Notes: generated by a model from the letters alone, not told the origin. A stretch of 64,000 nucleotides of DNA from Diplonema papillatum (GCA_030068145.1 JAPJBO010000488.1:1-64000), one strand, 5' to 3'; shown: positions 41,128 through 60,539, counted from the stretch's first letter. Translations and numbers: made by a program.

Positions 41128-42645
41128 ATCCGCATCCTTCTCAAAATCCATACAGAGGAAAGAGTTTCTTCGGATCCTACAACACACTCGCGCACGTATC
41201 TACAACTTGTACTACACCTTTTTTTCACGAAAGCGCGTTGTCGTTGGCCTCTCGTGATTCACGAACAAGCGCAGCCCGCGAAGGCACTTATACAGCCTTG
41301 ATTGAAAACAGACCGCATTGAAAAAATAAACCTGCCATCCGAGCAAGCAGCTGTTGGGGCTCCCGATGCACGCAAAGCCCTCGACGGCTGAACGAAAAGC
41401 ACCACCATGTGTGAAACCCCCAACCAAGCACACCGTACGAAGCTGCCCACAGCGACCTAACAAGCAAATCAATGGTAGATACACCAACTGGTGCGGCTGG
41501 CGAAGAAGCCAACGCTGTCCTTCCCTTCAACAGGATCAGTGGAACCAAAACATTCGACAAGTAGTACTGCAACTGGAACAGCTGTTTTTCTCCTTGTGTC
41601 GATCTGGTTCAGCTGGAGGCCGTGCCGCGGACTGGACTAGCATTGTCGTCTTCGGCTTAGAAGGAGACTTCAACAGAAAATTCACATTTCTCAGTTGTTT
41701 ATCCATCTTCAAAAAGTACTCACATTTTCCTACGAACGCGAGAACAAATGTAGCCTCCCATATGCGCACGTCTTCTCTCTCCTAAGGACTAACGAACGAA
41801 TTCAAATCGGTCATATGGGCGATACACTTTATTGCTGGGTGGCAGTGTTGTTGCTTATCAGGCAGGTAGGGCTTTCAACTTCGATCCAGGGTTACCTTTA
41901 TGAATGGCCATTTGCAAAACATTTTACCTGAGAGAAGTTTCGAGCACATTCAGTACGACAACTGACAGCTTTCTTCCTGTTCTAGCACGGACACAAGAGG
42001 CGAACTCTAGAGCTAAACTGTCATACTGTGCCTCTGCCCGGAACCTTTTGAAGCGCGAGTATTCTTGTCCATTCTTGCCTGATAGGACGACAACATCGCC
42101 GGGCCGATCTCTCCTTGAGGGATAGAATTCATTACACTTAAAGAAAGAAAGCAAGAACCTAACGCCATGAGGTTATTATTGTACCCACCCTCTTTATGTT
42201 TGAGGTATTCTTTGAAGGTCTGGTCTGACCACTTACAGAAGAGGGTCAGGAAAATTTGGGACACGAACTGTTGAGGCAAACCCCAATTCATACTCAGGAG
42301 AAGTTAGTACGTCAGAATTGAGAACCGAAAGAGCATTTGGAAGATGTTGCGGCTGATCTTTCAAATGCGCACCGGAGCTAAATGAATGTCACAGAATGGT
42401 CACACGAAGCTTCAGACCAAAAATATATCTGCGCAAATCACCAGGCAACCCCTAAACTAGATTTCTTCTGGCAAGCCAACAGGGCAAGGCAAGTGCCCCT
42501 TTAGACAACTGAAGCATCGTCAACACCGCGTGTTGGATTCCTCAACCATGGTGTCGTGTCCGGTAAGTCACCTCAGCAGACGACCGGAAACCACAATTTG
42601 AAAATAGTAGTCACGAGTCGTTTCCTGGCGAGAACGTACCACGGT
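41128..42645. other. Gene-free stretch
   Basis: No coding region recognised. At 42549 accatggtgtcgtgtccg precedes a textbook donor (gtaagt), which could be a tiny first exon, but nothing to join it to was found. Confidence 0.35.
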
Positions 42646-44222
42646 GGCGGTTTTTTTTTTTTGGCCCATGTCCGCGCGCGCGTAAATTTTTGGAACCCCC
42701 CGGAAAAAAAAAAACTTTTGCAAAAAAAAAACTTTTGGGATCTGTGCATTGGAACCGGTCGTGAGAGCGACTGCAGGCGTAGTCACGAGCGTGTCCGGCT
42801 CGGGAAAAGTCGAAAACCTGTTCCTCACACCGATACTTCACGGCGATGCAAATCGCGTAGACGTTGTTTACCTCAGTGTGTATTGACTTTGAAGCCGACT
42901 GTGCCCGGTGCTGGGTTGGTGCGCTGGGCAAGCAATATCGTGATACTTTGACGTTGGTGCCAATCTAAACAGCAAGATTTGCGTAGCTTTAGCCAGCTCC
43001 TGCTGGACGCAGTCGAAGCACGCGGGATACAAGCACAGCCTCAGCCTCGAAACCGTGCGCGGTTTTACCGGCAAGGCATGTCGGGGGGTTTTTTTGCCGC
43101 TGTGGTGCGATTATCACACAGAACCAGTCCGCGGGCAGTGCACGCGTCTATGCCTTCCGACGCCTGGAGCAGCTACTAGTAGGGACGTATCTGAGACTCG
43201 ACTGAGGAGGCATTAAAAGGACGCAGGGCAAGCGATGCGTTCGCGGTGCTTGCGACATAGTGCTTTGCACTTGACCGGCGGCAATGCTTGTGCCGAGGTA
43301 TATTTGCGAAGAAAACGGCACTCGGACCGTGACATCGCAATGGGGCATGTCAGAAGAGAGATACAAGATTGACGGACACCCGCACAATCGACAGTCCTCT
43401 GGTTCACTGCTTTATCGTTCGCGGCGTACCCGGCGAACCGCGATCTCGAGTTTAAACCCGAGTGTTTTTTCTCCTGTGGCATCGTCTATCCTCTGCAGCC
43501 TTCGACTATGGAACTGTTGAACTCTAGACTGCCACCGCAACCCCTCGGACACATCAAGCTCACCACATTCATCTTTGAGCTCATCGTCCAGGAATTCCAC
43601 CAACAACGGGCACAAAAGTGCCAACAGCGGACCGGCCAGTAGTATAGCCGGTACATACGGTGTGAAGCGGTAGGTAGAGCCGGTACATACGGTGTGAAGC
43701 GGTAGGTAGAGCCGGTACATACGGTGTGAAGCGGTAGGTAGAGCCGGTACATACGGTGTGAAGCGGTAGGTAGAGCCGGTACATACGGTGTGAAGCGGTA
43801 GGTAGAGCCGGTACATACGGTGTGAAGCGGTTGGTAGAGCCGGTACATACGGTGTGCAGCGGTAGGTAGAGCCGGTACATTCATACGGTGTGAAGCGGTA
43901 GGTAGAGCCGGTACATACGGTGTGAAGCGGTGTGTAGCCGGCATACGGTGTGAAGCGGTGTGTAGCCGGTACATACGGTGTGAAGCGGTGTGTAGCCGGT
44001 ACATACGGTATGAAGCGGTGTGTAGCCGGTACATACGGTATGAAGCGGTGTGTAGCCGGTACATACGGTATGAAGCGGTGTGTAGCCGGTACATACGGTG
44101 TGACATCCAGTAGCAGAAAGTCTTGTGGCAAAAGTTTTTTTTTTCTGAAAAGTTTTTTTTTTGCGCGCGCGCGCGTAAATTTCTGTGGGCCGACGGACAT
44201 GGGCCAAAAAAAAAAAACCGCC
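42646..44222. mobile_element. TIR element, unit A of a near-identical pair
   Basis: Left end ggcgg + T-run + ggcccatgtccg followed by gcgcgcgcgtaaattt; right end carries the same in inverse (cggacatgggcc + A-run + ccgcc, with aaatttacgcgcgc inverted). Subterminal caaaag + poly-A/T + ctttt blocks also mirror each other. The interior has about 900 bp without a convincing gene, then a minisatellite. No transposase seen, so non-autonomous. Confidence 0.75.
43647..44105. repeat. Compound 32/30-bp minisatellite (unit A)
   Basis: Seven 32-bp periods beginning gccggtacatacggtgtgaa and ending gcggtaggtaga, one 36-bp variant, then about six 30-bp units ending gcggtgtgta. Matching array in unit B at 45278-45768. 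The 32-bp unit shifts reading frame each period, so every frame stays open over long spans without meaning. Confidence 0.9.
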
Positions 44223-44277
44223 TACCCTAACAACAAAATTATTTGTCGGTAACAAAAATTGTTTATCGGTAAGGGTA

Positions 44278-45884
44278 GGCGGTTTTTTTTTTTTGGCCCA
44301 TGTCCGCGCGCGCGTAAATTTTTGGAACCCCCCGGAAAAAAAAAACTTTTGCAAAAAAAAAACTTTTGGGATCTGTGCATTGGAACCGGTCGTGAGAGCG
44401 ACTGCAGGCGTAGTCACGAGCGTGTCCGGCTCGGGAAAAGTCGAAAACCTGTTCCTCACACCGATACTTCACGGCGATGCAAATCGTGTAGACGTTGTTT
44501 ACCTCAGTGTGTATTGACTTTGAAGCCGACTATGCCCGGTGCTGGGTTGGTGCGCTGGGCAAGCAATATCGTGATACTTTGACGTTGGTGCCAATCTAAA
44601 CAGCAAGATTTGCGTAGCTTTAGCCAGCTCCTGCTGGACGCAGTCGAAGCACGCGGGATACAAGCACAGCCTCAGCCTCGAAACCGTGCGCGGTTTTACC
44701 GGCAAGGCATGTCGGGGGGTTTTTTTGCCGCTGTGGTGCGATTATCACACAGAACCAGTCCGCGGGCAGTGCACGCGTCTATGCCTTCCGACGCCTGGAG
44801 CAGCTACTAGTAGGGACGTATCTGAGACTCGACTGAGGAGGCATTAAAAGGACGCAGGGCAAGCGATGCGTTCGCGGTGCTTGCGACATAGTGCTTTGCA
44901 CTTGACCGGCGGCAATGCTTGTGCCGAGGTATATTTGCGAAGAAAACGGCACTCGGACCGTGACATCGCAATGGGGCATGTCAGAAGAGAGATACAAGAT
45001 TGACGGACACCCGCACAATCGACAGTCCTCTGGTTCACTGCTTTATCGTTCGCGGCGTACCCGGCGAACCGCGATCTCGAGTTTAAACCCGAGTGTTTTT
45101 TCTCCTGTGGCATCGTCTATCCTCTGCAGCCTTCGACTATGGAACTGTTGAACTCTAGACTGCCACCGCAACCCCTCGGACACATCAAGCTCACCACATT
45201 CATCTTTGAGCTCATCGTCCAGGAATTCCACCAACAACGGGCACAAAAGTGCCAACAGCGGACCGGCCAGTAGTATAGCCGGTACATACGGTGTGAAGCG
45301 GTAGGTAGAGCCGGTACATACGGTGTGAAGCGGTAGGTAGAGCCGGTACATACGGTGTGAAGCGGTAGGTAGAGCCGGTACATACGGTGTGAAGCGGTAG
45401 GTAGAGCCGGTACATACGGTGTGAAGCGGTAGGTAGAGCCGGTACATACGGTGTGAAGCGGTAGGTAGAGCCGGTACATACGGTGTGAAGCGGTTGGTAG
45501 AGCCGGTACATACGGTGTGCAGCGGTAGGTAGAGCCGGTACATTCATACGGTGTGAAGCGGTAGGTAGAGCCGGTACATACGGTGTGAAGCGGTGTGTAG
45601 CCGGCATACGGTGTGAAGCGGTGTGTAGCCGGTACATACGGTGTGAAGCGGTGTGTAGCCGGTACATACGGTATGAAGCGGTGTGTAGCCGGTACATACG
45701 GTATGAAGCGGTGTGTAGCCGGTACATAGGTATGAAGCGGTGTGTAGCCGGTACATACGGTGTGACATCCAGTAGCAGAAAGTCTTGTGGCAAAAGTTTT
45801 TTTTTTCTGAAAAGTTTTTTTTTTGCGCGCGCGCGCGTAAATTTCTGTGGGCCGACGGACATGGGCCAAAAAAAAAAAACCGCC
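44278..45884. mobile_element. TIR element, unit B of a near-identical pair
   Basis: Same structure as 42646-44222 with very few substitutions (for example aatcgtgtagac against aatcgcgtagac, and gactatgcccgg against gactgtgcccgg) and one extra 32-bp minisatellite unit. The 55-bp spacer between units and the sequence after unit B both contain taccctaaca and repeated atcggtaacaaaaa, probably outer subterminal repeats. Confidence 0.75.
45278..45768. repeat. Compound 32/30-bp minisatellite (unit B)
   Basis: Same order of variants as in unit A (including the ggttggtaga and gtgcagcgg variants and the cattcatacgg insertion) but with one additional 32-bp unit, showing slippage after duplication. Confidence 0.9.
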
Positions 45885-46957
45885 TACCCTAACAGAAAAT
45901 TGTTTATCGGTAACAAAAAATTACATATCGGTAACGTTCCGATAAGTAATTTCCCCACTTAAGTGTGTCCGGTATGGTTAGTCCTCATAAAAAAATGGTA
46001 TCGACGATGACGATGCGTTTCTTATAACGATAGAGCTATGCGTACCAAGACGGGGAACACGACCTGCCAGGTCTTATTCGTGTGTGTGTGTGTTCTTCGT
46101 TTTTATTGGAATGGGAACAAAACTGACGACTGTCTTCAACAACGAAGAAAGACAAAAAAAGTTGTCATCACATTTCGCCACCGCGCATAAAAGCAGCTTC
46201 GCAGATCGACGCCCAGTGAACTACCAGCTTCCCCCAGCAGAATCGAGCACCGAATAAGCGGATTTGCAGCTTGAGTCGCAACGAGGTGCCCACCGGCGAT
46301 GCTACTTCGCTGCTCGCATTAACGACACCAAAACGAACGAGTGAACTGAAGAAAAAAATCATCTGAACTTACACCGGCAAAACCCACAGACTCTAGTACT
46401 CGTCGGTGTGCAGGGGGCAACACGAGTACTCAGAGCAGGAACCCACAACGAAAGGTGAGGAAAGAAATAAGAGGTATCGGTCCTCCGTCGATGGGTCTTC
46501 TGGAGTCTTGCGGTGGCCAGTTTCCTCCATTTTCATGCGATAATTAGTAACTGCCTCCCAAGAGAGCATACTTGTTACTGCTAGAACGAACGTCGACTGC
46601 GGTTTAACCTTAGGTTAATTCGTACAACTGCGAGCATTACCTGATGCTAACTCAAACAAATAAACGCTGCAAAACGAAAGGCAGGTGTCCTGCCCACAAA
46701 ACTCAGTCATTCTTTGAGGACGCTTGTGCTGCTCACGAACGCGGAGGTCGGATGAGCCGAAGACGCGGCCAAAGAGCTCCCTTCTCAGCAACTACCAAGA
46801 ACCGAGACTCAACTATTCCCCTCTTTTCTTTCCCCAAAAAGCGCCGGAACTTTCGCCGGCCCCAACGTGCTCACAATCACAAAAAATAAAAACCCCAGCA
46901 TAAAACAAAGCAGGCGCTGCGCTCAGCAGCTAAATCCACCCGGAGACCCCCCCCCCC
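45885..46957. other. Gene-free stretch
   Basis: Begins with atcggtaac repeats of the TIR-element edge. No exon recognised, including no EGF-like exon that could serve the gene at 49.8 kb. Confidence 0.4.
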
Positions 46958-47128
46958 AACAGCCGCCTGACAAACCAGACTCACACCGCAGTCCTGTCTG
47001 CAGACACTCAGGTTCCACGCTGATGATGGTCCGCCTTATGTGTCCGTGGCTTAAAGGACCGAAACACGGCGCAGACGGGACCAGTGCGGTGTTGAGCACA
47101 TACCCATTCCGAACACGTTCTTGCAATC
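46958..47128 (+). repeat. Family A copy
   Basis: About 170 bp nearly identical to 19805-19985 (gtctgcagacactcaggttc, ggtccgccttatgtgtccgt, ggaccagtgcggtgttgagc). It ends directly before a C-run that starts the next element. Confidence 0.8.
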
Positions 47129-47134
47129 CCCCCC

Positions 47135-48424
47135 CCCCCCCCTAGGGCTATGTAGGATGGAAACGTTGGAAACGTTTCCGTTTCCGTTTCCGTTTCCTTC
47201 TTTTTGGCGGTGGATGGAAACGCCGTTTCTTTTCAAAAGAAACGGCTGGTATGCCACTAGTATACTGGCTGAAGGTCCGACCGGAAATGTGTTCCGAACG
47301 GCGGACCCCGCAATCCAGTGGGAAACCATGGACAAGGAGGCTCCGAAAAGGAGGGAGGAAAGAAGCATAAGAGTTGCGACCGCGTGGAGCAGACGCAACC
47401 ACACGCATCCGGTTGTGATGACTTTGAGATCTGCAGCTCTTTACACCAATGGCTGTGGCGACGATGCTCTGTTATGCGAGGCCGTTGGCCAACGCGCTGA
47501 AGACGATCGGGAAAGCACATCCGCTTCCAATAATAGACTCTACAGATACGATCGTTCAGCGCCACAGGCTACAAGACCGGGGTTTTTCGGCGGCGTAAGA
47601 CAAAGAGGGAGTGCAATCAGCATCAGGAGGTGAGAAGGGCACACGTATGCCGGGGCAATGTTGAACCCGCCAGAAAAGCGATGGCCACGCAGCAACGTGT
47701 GCGTTAAACATCACTTGCCACAGTGCACCTTGCATACGACGACGGGTAGCAACCGTCACCGGAAGGGGCGCCATCGGGCGGTGTTGTCGGAGCATAGACA
47801 ACGACGGCAGGAAGAACCACCAACAATGCAGAAGAGGACGGCAGATTCAAAAAGCCCCACTCACATGAGAACGTGGGTTGGAAGCAGCAGAAGACGAAGT
47901 GGTAGGCACAGAGTGGAATCTGGTGTCAGAAGACATCCACACGAGACGACATTCTGCATCACTAGCTTGTGGTTACCAATTTGCTCGTGCCAGATCGCCG
48001 ACGAAAGAAATGCGTAGTTTTGTTTGTGAAAGCGGTGAGCACCGGCGACTGCTCTGCACAAACGAGACCGCGACGCCACACAAGAAGGGGCCGAGCCAAG
48101 TCGAAGAACAGCCCAGGAAGGGCCCTGAAGAGTCAGAGAGCCCGCCAGAAGACGGAGGAAGAGAAGTGCCCGCTGGTAGATCAAAAGAAGAAGGTGATCC
48201 CGCCCTCTGAAAGGAAAGCCAAAATTTGGCTGGAAACGGACACCCGACGGACACACAGAAGGACCCGCGAAGTGGTATCCTATAGGACCCCTCAGCATGA
48301 GGAGCCTTCCGGCGTTTCTTTTAAAAGAAACGGAAACGTTTCCGTTTCCGTTTCCGTTTCCGTTTCCATATTTCGAAAAAACTAAAAGAAACGGCGTTTC
48401 CATCCAACTTAGCCCTAGGGGGGG
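47135..48424. mobile_element. TIR element with CCCCCCCTAGGGC ends and TTTCCG repeats
   Basis: Left end ccccctagggctatgtagga + tggaaacg; right end, inverted, cccccctagggctaagttgg + atggaaacgcc. Both ends carry subterminal (gtttcc)n runs and ggcgtttctttt / aaaagaaacggc. About 1.29 kb. The interior has open frames but no recognised transposase. Confidence 0.8.
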
Positions 48425-49640
48425 TCAAAAGCTGTCAAAATAGGTCATTTTTTTGGGAACCACATAGGGGCTCCTAAAAGGCAATAAAATTTGGTAAACC
48501 GCCCCAGAACCGTATAGAAATGCCTAAAACATGCTTTTTGGCTGCTGAAGTGCCCCGAAAAGGCCTTTTTACGAGTGCCCAATTTTTGGACTCAGGGTGG
48601 ACACCGTTTGGTACCGGTGTTCTTCTTTTTAGGTGACAACCCCAAAAATAGTGACAGCATGAACCGAAGAAGGAAAACAACACTGCCCAAACCTATGTAT
48701 TTTTACTCAAAAGACTTTCCTGAGAGTTGGGGATGGTGGGGCTTCGTAGGAGGCATCGACAAGCGACTCAATGAGGTACGGCTTCGTAACGTGCCGCCCC
48801 CTCGAGTCCTTGACGTCAGCGCCAGCTTTCGTAGTGGCCTGTGTCGTGTAGCGTGCTACCGCAAGCTGCAGATACCCTGCCCTGAGCTGCTATGTCGTGG
48901 CAGCCCTATGAATCCACCGCCGAACCTTTTCGTTCAAGTCCAGTTTTCTATTTTTGTTCAAGCTCAACGTGCGTTGGGGTTAGGTACCAGATACACCCCG
49001 GTGACCAGTATTGTCTTCCGTGCGTGTGCAATGCGACCCTTTCGGGGTGGTGTACGAAAGGCGAACTTGAATAAAAGACACTGTCGCGTGCATCCCTTCA
49101 ACAAAAACGTTGGGATCTGGAAAATCCCACTACGGATGAGAGCATCTCATTGTTTTTCTCGGAAAGACATCGAACTTTGTGAATATCGCCCCAGCAGCAG
49201 TTCGGGGAAGAGCTGCTGCCTGCGGTGTCAACAACACCTCAGCTTGCGCAAGACTCAGAGAGCCTTTTGGGACGTTGTTAACCATCCAGACGAGCAACGT
49301 TCATAGCTGCCTTCCTCCTGGGTGTCGTTTGCCCTTTTGTTGCTTCCATTTGTGGCTGCCTGCACGTGATTGTAGCCTCATCTTTGCATGGTATGAACAG
49401 TGAAGCACACACACAGGCAGCTAGCCGGTACCAAACGGTGTCCACCCTAAAACCATCAACTAATACACCCCCCCCTGGGCCATTTTCCATGAAACTTTCC
49501 CCAAAAACACGTTTCCGGGCATTTCTGAGGCGGGTTGCAGGTTTTTTTAGCCTTAAACTGCCGTTAAGTCTACAGGCTGAAAATGTCACCATTTTGACGC
49601 AAAAAAAGACCTTTTGACCCCCCCCCCCCCCCCCCCAATC
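48418..49640. mobile_element. TIR element with GGGGGTCAAAAG ends
   Basis: Starts gggggtcaaaagctgtc and ends tttttgcg-inverse ... ccttttgacccccc. The roughly 200-bp ends are imperfect inverted repeats, best at the outer 11 bp and at an inner block agggtggacaccgtttggta (about 48595) inverted as taccaaacggtgtccaccct (about 49430). It shares its first G-run with the previous element, so the two abut. Interior about 800 bp has no recognised gene; a short cysteine-bearing frame at 48892-49074 was considered and not accepted. Confidence 0.75.
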
Positions 49641-49791
49641 CCTTATTCACGGAGTCTTCCCCTTTTTTCTTATCCCTTCAATTCCATCATCTTCGAAGTA
49701 AAACTTGATGCCTGCATCAGAAGGTGCATGGGGAGGAGGCAGTGTTCTCCGGTCAACCATTATTCGAATAACTTCTCCCTTCCCGACACAG

Positions 49792-51068
49792 CGATTCCCG
49801 TGATCCTCCTTTTGCTCCTCGGGGCGTATTTATGGTCAAGAGAGCGCGATCGCGCGACAGAGAACGAGCGGCCGGTAATGGGCGAGCCGCCGCCGGAGAA
49901 TAAAGAGACGAGCGATGCGTTGGAGGACTTGCGGCAGCTGCTGAAGGAGAACGAGGAGAACGCCGAAAGGCGGCGCTTCAGCGAGGAGTTCAAAAGGAAC
50001 AGGAGGAGGGAAGAGCGCCGCGAGCGGCGCAAAGAGCGGCGGAAACGGCGGCGGAAGACACCCAGCGCCACTTCGTCCGACGACGACACGGAGTTCGACG
50101 CCTCGCGCACGGGCTTGCAAAGGAGCTCCCTCCGGAACTCAGTTGCCGGACCTTCCCTCGACGGCCCACCCGTGGTCTACCATTGCACAACCTGCTCCGC
50201 CCCCATCACCAATCCAGCCAACGATACCTGCCCGCTCTGTAGAGGTAAGTTGGAACCAGCCCTGTCCCTACACCGCCCGTACCTCGCCTCAAAGACGCCC
50301 GACGGGCCGACGACTCCCCCGTTCCAAGGCATGCGAACCGTAACCTTCGCTCCTTCCAGCCAGTCATCCCCTGTGCCGGCTCCCCAGTACTCTGTGACGG
50401 ACCACAGCCCAAATGACCAGAGCTCCCCGGGGTCCCGTGGCTTTGTAGACCAACCCGACACGCCTTACGGCACCGGCGCCGAGTACAGCAATAATAACGG
50501 CTACTCAGGGTATTCGAGCGGCGCTCGAACTGTGGCCGTCGCGCCAAGGAGTCCGGACGCGTCGCCTGTCAGACACCCACTCGTTTACCCGTCGTCGACC
50601 GCAAACCCGATTTGGGCCGGCGACGACTTCGGGCAGGCCTTCCCGTATGGCCGGCAACAGCCCACGCTCGGTTACTGGGAAGCGGCCAACCCTACTTTCC
50701 GCGCGCCGTCTCCCGTGATGTCGTACGCGTCCCCTTCGCACCGAAGTGCGTCTCCTCCCCCGCCCGGGATGCCCTGGGGTCCTGTCAGCCCTACGTCTCT
50801 ACCGCCGCGGGCAGCCAACGACACTCTACCAAGCGCTGCGTTCATCAGCCCCACGCGGCGGCCCTCTCGGGCAGGCAGTTTCCACGGCTCCATTGCACCG
50901 TCGTTGCCAGGCGACGAGCAGCGCCCTTTGTCACCCGCGTTCCATGTCCACACCGCGCCTGCAGACAACTTGCCCCAACTTTTACCCCCCGGCTACACGC
51001 AGTCCCTTGACGAGTTCCGAACGGCCTTCACACGCTATGCAAACAACGTACCGTACCCAGACATCTAA
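49792..51068 (+). CDS. TM plus basic-tail exon of an EGF-gene paralog (5' exon not found)
   Basis: Exon begins at cccgacacag|cgattccc, the same phase-1 junction form (cacag|cg) as exon 2 of the gene at 37.7 kb. It codes a transmembrane helix (AIPVILLLLLGAYLW), an Arg/Glu-rich helix (RRREERRERRKERRKRRR), an acidic Ser/Asp patch, SRTGLQRSSLRNS (compare SRTSSLQGGTLRSHS in the paralog), and a Ser/Pro-rich tail ending NNVPYPDI. Unlike the paralog it has a small zinc ribbon (YHCTTCSAPI ... NDTCPLCRG). The frame runs open upstream to 49614, but that part lies in transposon sequence and I do not count it. The signal-peptide/ectodomain exon expected upstream was not seen; two elements occupy 47.1-49.6 kb. 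Confidence 0.7.
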
Positions 51069-57939
<6,871 letters not shown>

Positions 57940-58221
57940 CGCCGAGGCTACAAGCTTTCGAAGGTCTTGCAGCAGAACGCCATCGACGGTCGCTGCAGCC
58001 CGTCCGAGTCTCGGCACGACGTCGATTCTCAGCGAGCTACCGCCCGTGCACTCTTTGTCCATGTACGCCACGGCGTGACGGCAAATGCCGCGCACCGTTT
58101 CAAGTACGGCGGCGTAGGCACTTGTCTTTTCTATTCATCGCAAAGTGGCAGCCTCGCTACTACCGGTTCACAACAAAACAGTTTGCCCAAGCGGAGGGGG
58201 GGGGCGGTGGCGGACACCCTA
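57940..58221. other. 3' flank of the kinase gene
   Basis: No further coding sequence; a G-run (58195-58204) precedes the MITE. No clear polyadenylation signal was identified. Confidence 0.35.
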
Positions 58222-58741
58222 CACGGTGCACTAGTCATTTGAAAAACAGCGTAAAGTTTACTAGTCATATGACTACTAAAAAGTGCTTACTACTGATTCG
58301 ACGCGACTAGTCACATTACTACTGAAGAGTGCGTACTTTTCAGTAGTAATATGACTAGTTATTCTTACTAGTGGTCAAATATTCTTACAAGTGATTTTGA
58401 CTTAGTGACTACTGCATTTTGTGAAGGAATCCCTTCATAAGGCGTAATTTTTCTGACTGAAAGCATAGACACAAAGATAGCTCAAAGCATCTGCAGAATA
58501 ACACGAAAGGCCTCTAGGCAAAAACCCGTTTTCACATTTCTTCCACACAAAAGTGGACTCATTCACTTGTAAGAATGATTACTGCAGTAGTCATTCTTAC
58601 TACTGACTGTAGTCATGTGTTTGGGTTAGAATGCAAATGTGGCGATAATCTGCATCGGTGCATAGTCATATGACTTGTAAGATTTATGACTTGTAAGATC
58701 AGTAGTAGGTGACTAGGAAATGGCATGGCTAGTGCACCGTG
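58222..58741. mobile_element. 520-bp MITE with TA target duplication
   Basis: cacggtgcactagtcat (58222-58238) and atggctagtgcaccgtg (58725-58741) are inverted ends with one mismatch, flanked on both sides by TA (58220-58221, 58742-58743), as in Tc1/mariner-type elements. The interior is rich in tagtcatatgact-type inverted words and contains one ATGCAG hairpin motif (minus strand, about 58623-58661). No transposase. Confidence 0.8.
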
Positions 58742-59004
58742 TATAATATTATATTGTTCCATGGTGTTGCGGAGATTCCGAGAAGGTTTCCGTGTCAACG
58801 GCAAAACTGGACTTGGGCGCGGCCCGAGGGCAAGGGGGTGCAAATGCCGCCCCCGCCTCAGGAAAAGAAGGCCGAAGAGACCTCAATCTACGGGATCGTC
58901 GGAAACACAAAAAGAGAAAGGCGACGTGCAAGAATTGCCGGCAGGGAATGCGTGAACACGCAACCCGGGCTGTCCAATGGGTACTCGACGAGGCCGCCCA
59001 GTTG

Positions 59005-59260
59005 CGAATTACAAAAGGAGGAATGTACTGCGTTATCCAGCAGGCGCATACCCCAAGTCCACAAAAATCCCAGATTTTCATTTTGGTGCCACAACTGGTG
59101 CCAAACTCCTACGAAACCCGACTTTTGCGGTTTGGATAACACCAGTAAATCAGGGTTCAGTGCCGGGGTGAATTGTTTCGGTGTAGTATGACCATTTGTG
59201 GTTGTATTGGTTCTTCCCTCTCAGGCCTCTGTCGAAATGAGCACCGGGCGACCGTTTCGA
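59005..59260 (+). repeat. Family C copy, 3' half well preserved
   Basis: aaatcagggttcagtgccgg, tttgtggttgtattggttct, caggcctctgtcgaaatgag and accgggcgaccgtttcgagt follow the family order. Confidence 0.65.
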
Positions 59261-59444
59261 GTGTTTGAGATAGACCTGGCCAAGAGTTCTGGAACGTGAG
59301 CAAAATCCGCAGGGAATGGTTGACTAGATCCCTCAAGCTAGGGCTGCTCACTACTGCGGGAGTCGGAGAACCTTGCAAGCCTCAACGCAGGGCTGCCTCG
59401 TCCCCTTCACGGGTGAAACAAAGACCCTCCTTTCTACTATCTGT

Positions 59445-59616
59445 GTGCCGGTCCATCCCCTCTTGATAGACAACGATAGACCGAAGAATACAGCACCGGG
59501 CAATTCGATGCAGCTCTAGGGATGGACCCGATAGACCGTGGTGGACCGTGATTCACTGTGATAAACAGCGGCAGGCTCTTCGAAGCAGTTTCAAGTAATA
59601 GGGACGGACCGGCTCA
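59445..59616 (+). mobile_element. Family D MITE, copy 2
   Basis: 172 bp bounded by gtgccggtccatcccc and gggacggaccggctca, inverted ends. Flanked by atctgt on both sides (59439-59444 and 59617-59622), a 6-base target duplication. Confidence 0.85.
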
Positions 59617-60366
<750 letters not shown>

Positions 60367-60539
60367 GAATTCAATGATGGGTAACCCCTGATGCGGAGTA
60401 TAGCCAGGTTTTCAGCTATAGTACGTTACGGCTGAAGGTCCTGCCGGCTGCTCGCGGTGATCACGCGCTGTTCGGAACTGTAGCCTTGATTGGTTCAGGC
60501 TTCCTGCTTCGTGCCCCGTGTGCAGCTGGTTGCAGCATT

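Noticed and set aside
42775-42890. P-loop-like SVSGSGKV in the TIR element pair
   Set aside because: Lacks the Ser/Thr after GK, the frame is very short, and no other NTPase motif follows.
43412-44459. Long minus-strand frames with VPATHRFIPY-type repeats
   Set aside because: Produced by a 32/30-bp minisatellite inside a TIR element; all frames remain open and no domain is present. The same holds for 45043-45869.
43647-45768. Repeat arrays that superficially resemble CRISPR
   Set aside because: The units are contiguous with no unique spacers, and the genome is eukaryotic.
48892-49074. Cysteine-bearing frame as the missing ectodomain exon of the second EGF-type gene
   Set aside because: No signal peptide, no EGF spacing, no phase-1 donor at its end, and it lies within a TIR element.
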